Assembly (NCBI GenBank): GCA_025084515.1
Contig: JAJAGP010001485.1
Coordinates: forward strand, 62,001 to 126,000
Length of the DNA: 64,000 nucleotides
Reading direction: 5' to 3'
Source of the DNA: Ancistrus triradiatus
Lineage: Eukaryota > Chordata > Actinopteri > Siluriformes > Loricariidae
In this document: one piece after another, positions 53,815-64,000 of the stretch
How positions within the stretch are numbered: the first letter of the stretch is position 1
Layout: each line of letters opens with the position of its first letter
The notes under the pieces: generated by a model
The model's database searches: none
What the model was told of the DNA's origin: nothing
What the model saw: the letters and a program-made list of their open reading frames with translations, nothing else
Position numbers and translations under genes: made by a program

Positions 53815-55150
53815 TACCAACTTCTGACGAGACTCGAAAAATGAGAACTTGGACTCGTGCTAAAGATTCTAAACTCAACTCAGACTCACATGCTAGGGAC
53901 TCAGGGACACTGCCAGGCATTTCAGACCTCAAGAAAATCAAGAATATTACACTAAGCCTAAAAAATAAAAATAAAAAAATCAAAGACTCAAGACTTGACT
54001 TGGACTCGCTTTAGAGATTTGACACTCGAGTCAGACTAACACTAGAGACTGTACACTCGACTCGGATACACTGTAGAGACTTAAGACATGGCTCAGACTA
54101 AGTTTAGAGACTCAACACTCGACTCTGACTCATGACAGACGCTTGATTCGGACTCGCAAGCTAGAGACTGAAGATTCGACTCTTCAAACTCAAACTTAAC
54201 TGGGACTCATGTTATAGACTAAAAACTCTGTAGAGACTCAAAACTCAACATAAACTCATACTAAAGACTCCAGACTCAACTTGAACTGTAACACTGAAGA
54301 TTAGACTCATAAGAGACTTGATACTCAAATTCTACTCGAGACTTGACTCAGACTCACACACTAGAGACTCAAAACTCAACTCTGACTTACACTAGAGACC
54401 TAAGTTGTGACTAATCGTAGAGACTTGAGATTTGACTGTGACTCAAGCTAGATTCGAGACTCAACTTGGACTCGCACTAGACACTTGAGACTCAGCTCTG
54501 GCTCCAACTCGATACTCATCTTGGACTCACAACAGAGACTCAAGACTCGACTCTGACTCATGACAGAGACTTGAGGCTCAGCTCTAGACTCGATCCTGAC
54601 TCATGCTCAAGAGCCTCGAAACTTGACTCTGACTCACAGGCTAGCAACTTGACTTGGACTCACACTACAGACTCGACTCAAACTCGTTCTACTGACTCCA
54701 AGACTTAACTCAGGCTCAAGCTACAGACTTGAGATTCAATTCAGACTCACCCTAAAGATGAAACTGACTCGCACACTAGAGGCTCAAGACTCAACTCTGA
54801 CTCACATTGACTTGTGGCTCGACTTGGAGTCATGACAAGAGACTCGACTATGACTCGCACTAAAGTCTTAAGACTCAATTATGACTCAAGCTAGAGGCTC
54901 AAGACTTGACTCAGACTCATGAGAGCGGCTCGAGACTCGACTATGACTCAAGCTAGAGATGCACGACTCGGACTTACAGTAAAGACTTGAGACTCAACTC
55001 AGAGTCATGACAGAGACTCAGCTCGCATGTTACAGACTCGTTTTGCACATCAGACTCGAGACTTGAATCTGACTTGCATGCTATAGGCTTGAAACTCGAC
55101 TTGGGCCTTGACTTAAACTTCCAAACACACCAGAGAGTGACGACATGACT
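53815..55150 (+). repeat. GANTC minisatellite family C, array 1
   Basis: Units of GAGACTCGAGACTCAACTTG plus GACTCACACTA, 28-34 bp, with many GACTC pentamers. Upstream intron of cacna1h. Confidence 0.92.
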
Positions 55151-55770
55151 TGGACTCACTTTTCTAACGAAAGATTGCGAGTCCGTCCCGAGGGTGTGTG
55201 CGAGTGCAGATGTGGTGAGGACGAGTGTGTAACAGAGCCTCTGCTTCAGCGGCTCCAAGCTTTTACTCTCAGTTACATGAGATTACACAGAGAGACCTGT
55301 CTTATCTCTTCAGCAAAGGAAGGAAATGAGGAGAGTGAGACGAAACCTCAGCAGGTGAACAGCGGGGCCTCACAATACTTAAAACACACAGACACACACA
55401 GACACACACAGACACACACAGTGAGTTGTAATGAAGCAGCGCTAACAGCACGTCTGGGATCCGAGTCTGGATTCAGGTGAGGCTTTCAGAGCACAGCCAT
55501 TTTAAAACATCCACTCTTTAATCGTATTTGGGTTTTTTTTTCCTCCGGTGTACAGTCTGACCAAACTCCCCCATAGCACCTGCGCATTCAAATTCGGCAC
55601 ACGACCGCAAAACAGCGCTTTGTGCCAAATCGCAAAAGCACGACGCATAAAATTTGGCAAAAAGGGTTCAGGAACTTTTAAGAGCCATCCAGTGTTTTTT
55701 GTGTAACGCTTTCAAGACGGGTAGGGGGTGTTCAAAGAATCTGCAGGAATGCGTCGTGGTTTCTCAAACT
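55151..55770. other. unique intron segment between family C arrays
   Basis: Balanced sequence with a small ACACACAG repeat (55384-55425). The 111-codon plus-strand open frame here runs through the repeat and has no family motif. Confidence 0.45.
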
Positions 55771-56945
55771 CACTCTAGGGACTAAACTCACATGCACATC
55801 AGATGTGACTTGGACTCACACACAACAGACTACACTTGACTCAGACTCACTCTAGAGACTCGAGGCTCGACTATGACTCACACTAAGGACTTGAGACTCA
55901 ACTTGACAGAAAATCGAGACTCGACTATAACTCACAAGCTACAGACTCAATGACTGGGACTCACGACAAAGACTCGAGACTCAACTTGGACTCACCCTAG
56001 AGATTTAAGACTCAACTATGACTCAAGCTACAGAAGCAAGGCTTGGACTCACTCTAAAGACTTGAGACTTGACTCAGACTCACGACAGAGACGAGTCTTG
56101 ACTTGTACTCACTCTAGAGTCATGACTCATCTATCACTCAAGCTAGAGACTCAAAACTGACACTAACAAACCAGAGGCTCATGATTCAGACTCACACCAA
56201 AGACTAGAGACTCAACACAGACTCAGACTCACTCCAGAGACTCAAGACTTACCTTGAACTCACTGTACAGACATAAGACATGACTCACAAAAGACACTCA
56301 ACTTGGACTCATGACAGAGACTTGAGTCGGACTCACTCTATGACTCATGGTAGAGATGCAAGACTCTGACACACACCAAAACTTGAGACTAAATGCGAGG
56401 CTCGGACTCACTCTACAGACATGACTCGGACTAAAGACATGAGACTCAACTCATACTCTCACTCTAGTGTGAGACTTAACTCACACTACAGACTCATGAC
56501 TTGGCTCGACTTGGTCTCGCTCTAGAAACTTGACCCAGACTGACTCTAGTGATGCACTCTACAGACTCAATTCGGAGTCAAGGCAGAGACTCAAGACTCG
56601 ACTATGAAACACTAGAAAAACTTGAGACTCCACTTGGACTCGTGCTAGAGACTTGAGTCTTGACTAAGTCAAACTAGAAACTTGAGACATGACTTGGACT
56701 CACTCTAGAGACTCGAGACTCGACTACAACTCAAGCTAGAGATGCAAGATTCTGACTCACATCAAAACTTGAGATTCGACTTGGAATCACATCAGAGACA
56801 CGAGACTCAATTCAGACTCGCATGCTAGAGACTCGTGACTTATGTCTACTTGGGCTCAAGACTCGTCTATGACTCACACAAGAGACTCAAGAATGGAGAC
56901 TCGAGATGTGACTCAGACTCTTGCACATTCGAGACTTAACTCGGA
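55771..56945 (+). repeat. GANTC minisatellite family C, array 2
   Basis: Same units as array 1, including ACTCACAAGCTACAGACTCA at about 55939 and TATGACTCAAGCTAGAGATG forms. Confidence 0.92.
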
Positions 56946-57984
56946 CTCTATATACACACGGATTGACGCTGGCTGCTCGTGACCGAACTTGTGAACATTT
57001 CTGACAGATCTCCAGTGGACTACAAGACGCAGTGTTGTTGTTTTGCACCCGACACGATCCCAAGACGAGCGTTCCTCTAATTGTACATAATTCACACAGC
57101 CTGAGATTAAATAAGATTAAATCAGATCAAATCAGATCAGATCCAGCAGCTTCAGCCCAGAGAAACAATCAATAGCATTAGAGGAGCTGCTGAAAAATGG
57201 GGGAAAAAGACAAGCATGTCTCTGTGTTAGGCACGCGAGCGAAGGAGGCCCGGTGTCGCCCGGTGTTAATGGAGCGTGACAACGTAAGGGAAGATCACCG
57301 AGGGAGACCCAAATGAGGCCATTACCGCTCTTAGTCTGGGTAAGAGCATGCGAAGGCACACCGGGAAGAGTTTATCTAAAAAGAGACAACAAAGGAAAGG
57401 AGATAAAAAGCTCGGGATCAAGGGCCAGACGAAATGGAGATGCATGTGTGGGGGCATCAATTACGGGAGCTTCCGATTCTGCCGTTGCCATGGGAACCTC
57501 CCTCTGGAACTCCACGGGAAAAAGGACGACTGCCTTTCCTCAGGATGTCCCTCTCTCTATATAAGGCGACGGGTCCCAGATGTACGACCATAAAGTATGC
57601 GGGGGCAGCTTTGGTTGTGCCCTTGCCATCCAAGTCGGGCGTCACACAAACCTGAAGGAGCATGGCACGGATCATCCCCCAAACTCAGCCTCATCCTGTC
57701 CAGGGAGGGCACTGCTCCCCCTACAACCCAACCCATGACCCCGACCAATGTAACACATGGAATAAATGTTCCCAGGTGGCATCATAGGCACCGTGTTCAC
57801 TTTCCGTACCCGCTTGATCTCTTCATAGTCGCCCGGAGGTGGGGTAGGGGAGTGAGGGGGCTCAACAATAACCACTGAGCGGCAGGGTGACCCTCAACAT
57901 TTTTACTCCTGATAACGATAAAGTGCTACATAATTTAGCTCCAAAATATAAATCCCCAGCAATCCCTCCTGCTTTTTGTACAAA
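56946..57984. other. unique intron segment, no supported gene
   Basis: Non-repetitive sequence of mixed composition. Several open frames of 60-93 codons overlap in different frames and strands at 57130-57880; none has a recognisable domain. It could be conserved non-coding DNA of the cacna1h 5' intron, which I cannot test. Confidence 0.45.
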
Positions 57985-59215
57985 GCCTCGGGACTCTGGA
58001 CTCAGACTCACACGCTAGAGACTGGACCAGACTCAAGTTAGAAACTCAACTCGGACTCAAATGCAAGAAACTTGACTCAGACTCATATTAGAGACTCAAC
58101 TTAGACTCACACCAGAGAGTGGACTTGGACTCACACTAAATAATCGACTCAGACTCACACACTAGAGACTCGATTCAGATTCACAATAGAGACTTGACTC
58201 AAACATAAGACATTAGAGACTCAACTCAGATTCACATATTAGAGACTCAAATCAAACTCACACAAATGAGACTCAACTTGGACTCACTAAAGAACTGACT
58301 CAGACTCAGACTCACACACTAGAGAATTGATTCAGACTCACATATTAAGACTCTACTCAGACCCATGTGTAAATCATTAGAAACTCGACTCAGACTCATA
58401 TTAGAGACTCGACAGAATCAAATGTTAGAGACTGGTCTTGGAGTCAAGCTAAAGAATCGACACAGACACACACTAGAGACTCGACTCAAATTCAAAAGTA
58501 AAATGTTAGAGACTTGACTCGGACTCAAACGTAAAACATTAGAGACTCACATATTAAAAACTCAACTCAGACTCTCATACTAGAGACTTGACTTGGACTC
58601 ACTAAAGAATCGTCTCAGACTCACACACTAGGGAATTGATTCAGACTCACATATTAGAGACTCGACTCAGACTAAAATGTTAGAGACCTGACTTGGACTC
58701 GCACTAAAGAATCGACTCAGACTCGCACATTAGGGACTTGACTCTAAATCACACGATAGAGACTCGATGCAGACTCACTCGACTGACTTATAAGCTTGAG
58801 TCTTGAGGCAATTCAGACTAGCACATTTACACTTGGCTTGGACTTGCACAATACAGACTTAAGACTTGACGCCAGAGACCCGTGTCTTCACTTGGACTCA
58901 CACATGACTTGACTCAGACTCACAATGCTGGACAATTGTGACTCACATGTTAGACTAAGCTTAAACTCAGTTGCAAGAGTCTCACCTTGGACTTGCCCAC
59001 TAGAGACTCAACTCGGACTTGCATGCAAGGCACTCACCACAGAACTCTCACAAGCTAGAGACTCCAGACTCGTTAGAGTCTAAGACTCTCAAGATAGATT
59101 CTCGCCACTCGAATTGGACTTGTACACTATAGACTTGACACTCGAGTTGGACTTTCACGCTAGAGATTCGTGACTGGACTCGGACTTGCATGTTAGAGGC
59201 TCAGTTTTAAGGCTG
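57985..59215 (+). repeat. GANTC minisatellite family C, array 3
   Basis: Units of ACTAGAGACTCGACTCAGAC plus TCACACATTAGAG; contains AACTCTCACAAGCTAGAGAC near 59041. Confidence 0.92.
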
Positions 59216-60033
59216 CAGTACTTCATCAAGAACGTCGTCCATGAAACTAACGAGAAGTCGAGATGGTGCTGGCTTCATGGTGAGAAGCCTCTCAGAAAAC
59301 GGCATGTGGGTGCCACGTTTGCGCCGATATTCAAGGCAAAGCCGGTCTCTCTAATTTGATGGTGCGAAATGAAGAGGCGCCGAAGGGAAGGCGGTGACCA
59401 ACCAACGTTGGGACTTTGAGTCAAAAAAAAGCTTGGCAGAGCTGGGATCTGGACTCGCCACCTTACGATTGGCTACTGGTCGAAGCCGCTTCACGATCCG
59501 CAGCAGGTTGCAACAGCGGCTAGGTAAAACCTCCTGGGACGGGACGCAGCATTAAGATCTCAGCAGCAGTTTATAGTCACTGCGGTAGATCTTGGATATT
59601 GGCAAACGACTTTGCCCCTTCCGTCACCATTTAATTTTATACTCTTGCACCGTTTAACACGCCGCACTCTAACTAGAGCTTGAGCGCAACTCCAAAAGTG
59701 CTTAGCCCTGCATCCGGAACTCGTTTCCGAAGTCTTTAAATAACAAGAAATAAAAAACAATGCACAATTATCTTGCTGTCACTCTCTCTCTATTCTTCCC
59801 TATGCTACCCTGTTGCCACACGCAATTCAAATTGGCTTGTTATTTCATTGGGAACACATCCTGGAAGGGACACACACTCACACTCACACACACACACACA
59901 CACACACACACTACATCTTCAGGTTCTCATTCAGAGCCAAGGAATACGAACAGCTGCTTGCCTGCTGCATTGCAGCAATATTCAAATATTACTGGCAGAG
60001 ACGTGAGGTTTAGTGATCTACATGGAACACACA

Positions 60034-60080
<47 letters not shown>

Positions 60081-60695
60081 AACATATTTTGGGGACCTTC
60101 TGGACCCTTGACATAATAATTAGTGTACCTTACTAAGGCTGAACCTAACCCCAATCCCATCCCTGGCCTCACTGAACAAGTTACACAATCCTTTCGATGA
60201 CCAGCAAAGATTGTCAAACGTCAGATATTTCCGTCAGTGGGGACACTGGGTCCCCACAACGATATGGAAACCCTATAACACACACGTCCAATTATCGTTT
60301 TTCTTCCCGAGGACGCTGGAACAAAGGAAGCCGGAAAGCCTCTGACCATGCGCCGAAGAGAAACTGATGGATGAGGCAGAAGCGACTCGCGGTCACACAC
60401 ACACGAACACAGACACACACACGAACACAGGCGCACACGCTCTTTAATTGCACCTGCATGTTTCTTTCCACAAAAAAACAGGATTCCCAACTTTGAGAGC
60501 AAAACGTTTTGGCATTCGAAACAACTTATCTATTATTCCTATACGTACACTAACAATTGCTGTCGCAAGGGGAAGCCCGAGTTCACTAGCACACTACAGA
60601 CCCAGACCCCATCACCCAGGGAACCCCAAGCCTCGGAACATGGAAGTGGAACAGATAGTCCTCGTCTGGCCATCATCTCAAAAGTGGGTACAAAA
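59216..60695. other. unique intron sequence with two CA microsatellites
   Basis: CA runs at about 59874-59911 and 60029-60075. Between about 60076 and 60275 phrases such as TTTTGGGGACCTTCTGGACCC and GGGGACACTGGGTCCCCACA resemble a dispersed fish repeat. No gene supported. Confidence 0.5.
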
Positions 60696-60699
60696 CTTG

Positions 60700-62068
60700 T
60701 CAAGAGTCGTTGCCAGATCAACACCCTAAAAGCTGTAACGAGATCAGAGTCTTTGCCAGGTCAGCACCATATAAGCTGGTACGTAAGCCGGTGCTGAAAG
60801 TTCTTGCCAGGCCAATACAGAAAGCTGAAAACTGGTCCGGAAACCCCACAGCAAGAGATGCTGCCAGATCAAAACTGGTGGTGAGATTCCTCACCAGACC
60901 AACCTGGAAGGGAGCATGTAGCCGGTTTCAGGAGTCTTAGTAGGGAAGATAAACAGTGAGAGTCCCTTACCAGACCGAGATCTTGAAAGTGAGTATCGAA
61001 TGAGTCCTCAACCAGGTCAACAACCTATAAAGGAATTTTGATTCTTTTGTCAAAGCGACACAATAGAGTCCAATACAAAAACTGGCGGCGAGTCTTTACC
61101 AGAGCAACACTGTAGGGAACCCAGTTTCAAAAGTCTTCGTCAGGCCAACACCCTGAATGCCAAGACCCTAGATGCCAGTACAAAACACGGTTGTGAGACT
61201 CCTCAACTGCGCCAGCACCCTAGCGGTCATGAAGTAATATGAGCCTTTGCCAAGAGTCTTGGCAAGAGACACTAGAATCCAGTGAGAAAACTGGTGGCAA
61301 GAGACCTCACTCAGACCAACAACCCAGCAGTGAGTACGGAACCCGGCTTCAAGAGTCTTTGCCATGTCAACACCCTGAGAGCTGGTAGGGAAGACATAGA
61401 GTGAAAGACCCTCACTAGGCTAACACCCTGGAAGCAAGTACCTGGTGGCAAGAGTCTTCAAACAGCTCAAAACCCTAGAGGCCATAAAGAAATTCGAGTC
61501 TTTGTCAAGAATCTTTGCCAGGTCAACACCATAGAAGCCAGCATGTAAGCCGGTGGTGAGAGTCCTTGTTGAGCCAACATGCTGAAAGCTGGTCAGGAGA
61601 CCAAACAGCAAGAACCTTTAGTGGGTAAACACCATAGAAGCTGGTCCAGAGACCCTACAGCAATAACCCCAGAGCAGCTCAACACCGCATTAATTGTAAG
61701 CTGGTGAGTAGAGTCCTCGCCAAGTCAAGACCCGAAAATTTGGTCCATAGACGATACAGCAATAGTCTTTGGCAGGTCGGCACCATAGAATCCAGAATGT
61801 AAACCAGTGGTGAAGAGCCCTCGCCAAGCAAACACACTAAAACACCCCATAGTAAGAATGTTTGTTGGGTCAAAACACTAGAGGTCAGTACGTAAGCCAG
61901 TGGTGGGATTCTCATCAGGCCAACACCCTGAAATCTGGTACAGAAACCCCAAAGAGAGAATCATTGGCAGGTCAAAAGACAGAACCTGACGCCAAGCCCT
62001 TAACAGGCCAACACCTCAGAACCAGGTAGCAAGGATCCTCGCTAGACCAACACCCTGGTACAGGAGCT
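60700..62068. repeat. minisatellite family D, array 2
   Basis: Units of about 60-75 bp: AGAGTCTTTGCCAGGTCAAC, ACCCTAGAAGCTGGTA and AGCCGGTGGTGAGAGTCCT. Same family as 31.6-32.1 kb, same orientation. Confidence 0.88.
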
Positions 62069-63285
62069 GGTCCACGAAGTGTCTCAAACATTTTAAGAGG
62101 TTGCTTTCGAAGTTGGTGAGGAGTCGTTCTCCTTTTGAGTTCTGTCTCGGGTCAAGGGGAAGTTGCGAGTCTGATTTAAACAGACAGCCAGAAAAGGTGA
62201 CCTTTACGTGGGGAGAAATATTGGCAAACCGTCAGCGATCAACACAAGGAAGATTCCTCGCTTAGTATCTCATCAAGCTTTACAGGAGGAGTGTGCGCTG
62301 GTACGCTGGCATGGCATAACTAAGAGCAGGGGGTGCCAACAGTTGCGAGAGTGTAAACACAGCCACGTGCAGCAGTTTACAATGCGAACGCGGTTCGCCA
62401 GCGGGCATGAATTACATAGAAAAGCAGGGTCTAGGTTTAGCGGTTGCAGCACCACTGCCGGTGCGTGTGTGAGCGAGATAATGAACTGATTTAGCTGCTG
62501 AATCAGGATTAAGATGCTGCGGATCGATACCAGATACTCTGGAGGGTTTGGGAGCCAGCGAGCCGGAGCGCAAACAAGCGAGTGGATGATTAATTATAAA
62601 TAAAAAAGCACTGCAGGTGATGCAGAACAATAAGCTGAAGACGCAGCATCAGTCAGCAGGTCAGCGCCAGAACCAAATTCCGATTTTTTTATTCCTCATC
62701 TTCTTTGCAGTCCCAGGAGAAATTCTCAGAGCTGTTGATCTAAGCTAAGCTTCTCAAACATCGGCGCTCGCCAGAAGCCACAAAGGTCACGCAAGCTCGG
62801 CTTCGACGGCGGCAAGGCTGCTCCCGGGACCATCTGATTTTCATGCGGAATTAGGATCGATCGGAGGCAGAGCAACTACACGGGCTGGAACGATTTCCTT
62901 TTAAAACAAAACATCTAAAACATGACGGGATGCGATTCGTTGGTGGACGTAAGGTTTCTCCTTGCGTCAGTGCTTTGACTGGGGGAAATACTCGAGGGCA
63001 AGAAACAACTCTAGTTGGTGCCTCCCGTTCCAGGCAGTCTGTGGGAGAGGAGGCTATGGGGACCACGGCCGGAGACCAGGGTTTGAGAACCGTCTCTGAT
63101 TCCAACCTGGAGTTTGGGTTTCCCCTTAATTTCAAAAGACCTTAGGTGAGGCGGCATTTCTGCCTTGTGCCCTGCAACCCTGAGGATGAAGCAGGCTTCA
63201 AAATGAACGAACAACAACAAGTGTAAGGTGCTCGGGTTACACAGCGGTCTCATACACTAGCCCATGACTACCCCCCCTCGTCCTG
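62069..63285. other. unique sequence, no gene seen
   Basis: Non-repetitive; open frames of 60-94 codons on both strands overlap and show no motif. cacna1h exon 1 could in principle lie upstream of here, but no matching peptide was found. Confidence 0.45.
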
Positions 63286-63560
63286 CATCGAGCTCACAAT
63301 TAGAAGGCTCGATTTTTTCGACCAATCAGATTTGACCTCAAATTTATGAACAGTCAAAAGGCTTGATTTTTCGACTAATCAGATTTGACCTGAGAAAAAT
63401 TTCAACCAATCAGAAGGGTTGATTTTTCAACCAATGAAAACTGACCTGAGAAAAATTTAAACCAATCAAAAGGCTCGATTTTTCGACCACTCAAAATTGA
63501 CCTGGGAAAATTTCAACCAATCAGAAGGCTCAGTTTTTCGACCAATCAGATTTGGTGAGT
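63286..63560. repeat. minisatellite, CGACCAATCAGATTTGACCT type
   Basis: Five units of about 50-58 bp: AAGGCTCGATTTTTCGACCA, ATCAGATTTGACCTGAGAAA and AATTTCAACCAATCAG. Each carries CCAAT. 63561-64000 shows nothing further. Confidence 0.9.
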
Positions 63561-64000
63561 AGCAGTGACCTGACCCCTTCCATGTTCTGAGGAATGGCCT
63601 GGCAAACCGGACCAGGATAAAGAGGGGTACGTCGGTCCATGGCAGAGCTATAAACTAACGAGATAACGAGTCCATAAACAATTTAAGAGCCTTAAAAGCC
63701 TCAATTACTTATTACTATGATTCATGCACTTTTACTACGACCTTTATGAGTAAACGCTGTATTTACACATCGGAAAACGATAACTAATGGGGTATTTGTG
63801 GATTGGGACTGCGCTTCATTGCCTTAAGAAATTACTTTTCCTCTGTAAACTCTTTGAGAAGCTAAAGAGAATAAACAGGCAAATCAGAGCAGGAAGGCTG
63901 CAGTGATGGCAACACAATCAAATAAGACTGCTTTAGGGTCCAAGGTCCTCTCCTCTATAGCGCCCCCCACAGGTTTCCTACAGACTTTAGATCAGGGGAC

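Noticed and set aside
57313..57655. Overlapping plus-strand frames with Cys-rich CMCGGINYGSFRFCRC
   Set aside because: Three frames are open over the same DNA, there is no known domain and no splice or start context.
53334..64000. cacna1h N-terminal exon
   Set aside because: I looked for a peptide like the conserved Cys-Asn-Pro end and for a minus-strand ATATCCTT donor and found neither; the exon is probably beyond the window.

Overview
This is vertebrate nuclear DNA, almost certainly from a teleost fish. Genes are split into small exons with GT-AG introns. The encoded proteins match neuronal vertebrate families, and the non-coding sequence is full of fish-type repeats: Tc1/mariner, PIF/Harbinger, hAT, an L2-like LINE, tRNA-derived SINE remnants, long CA/GT microsatellites and many minisatellites. 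The species cannot be named from the sequence. The Tc1 and LINE-tail types would fit an otophysan (catfish, characin or carp-like), but that is a guess.

Three genes are present. (1) Positions 396-1, minus strand: the first coding exon of abcb6, cut by the window edge. (2) Positions 2955-8547, plus strand: a complete four-exon synaptogyrin gene, closest to syngr3, encoding 236 aa (228 aa from an internal ATG). It lies head-to-head with abcb6 across about 2.5 kb. (3) Positions 53312-11925, minus strand: cacna1h, the Cav3.2 T-type calcium channel alpha1 subunit. I traced 32 coding exons from the middle of segment S1 of domain I to the stop codon. Their phases agree throughout, and they sum to 1,937 residues in one open frame. 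The exon or exons for the cytoplasmic N-terminus were not found and probably lie beyond 64000. syngr3 and cacna1h are convergent. Both human orthologues lie on 16p13.3, which supports the identification.

Layout: 1-960 abcb6 exon and promoter; 1.0-2.8 kb AT-rich low complexity; 2.8-8.85 kb syngr3, with introns holding ATT blocks, a GC-rich element, a SINE-like piece, a Tc1 remnant and a higher-order minisatellite; 9-11.9 kb minisatellites between the convergent genes; 11.9-53.3 kb cacna1h; 53.3-64 kb the upstream intron of cacna1h, mostly minisatellite. More than a dozen tandem-repeat families occur. Three of them (called A, B and C here) are built from GANTC pentamers with TGA(C/G)TCA heptamers and cover roughly a fifth of the window.

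Most notable points: the first cacna1h intron ends like a U12-type AT-AC intron; a domain II intron needs a GC donor; the extracellular D-G-H metal-binding motif typical of Cav3.2 is kept; minisatellite families B and C look like inverted, diverged versions of each other; and several microsatellites directly abut splice sites. No CRISPR array, prokaryotic operon, rRNA or intact tRNA gene was seen.
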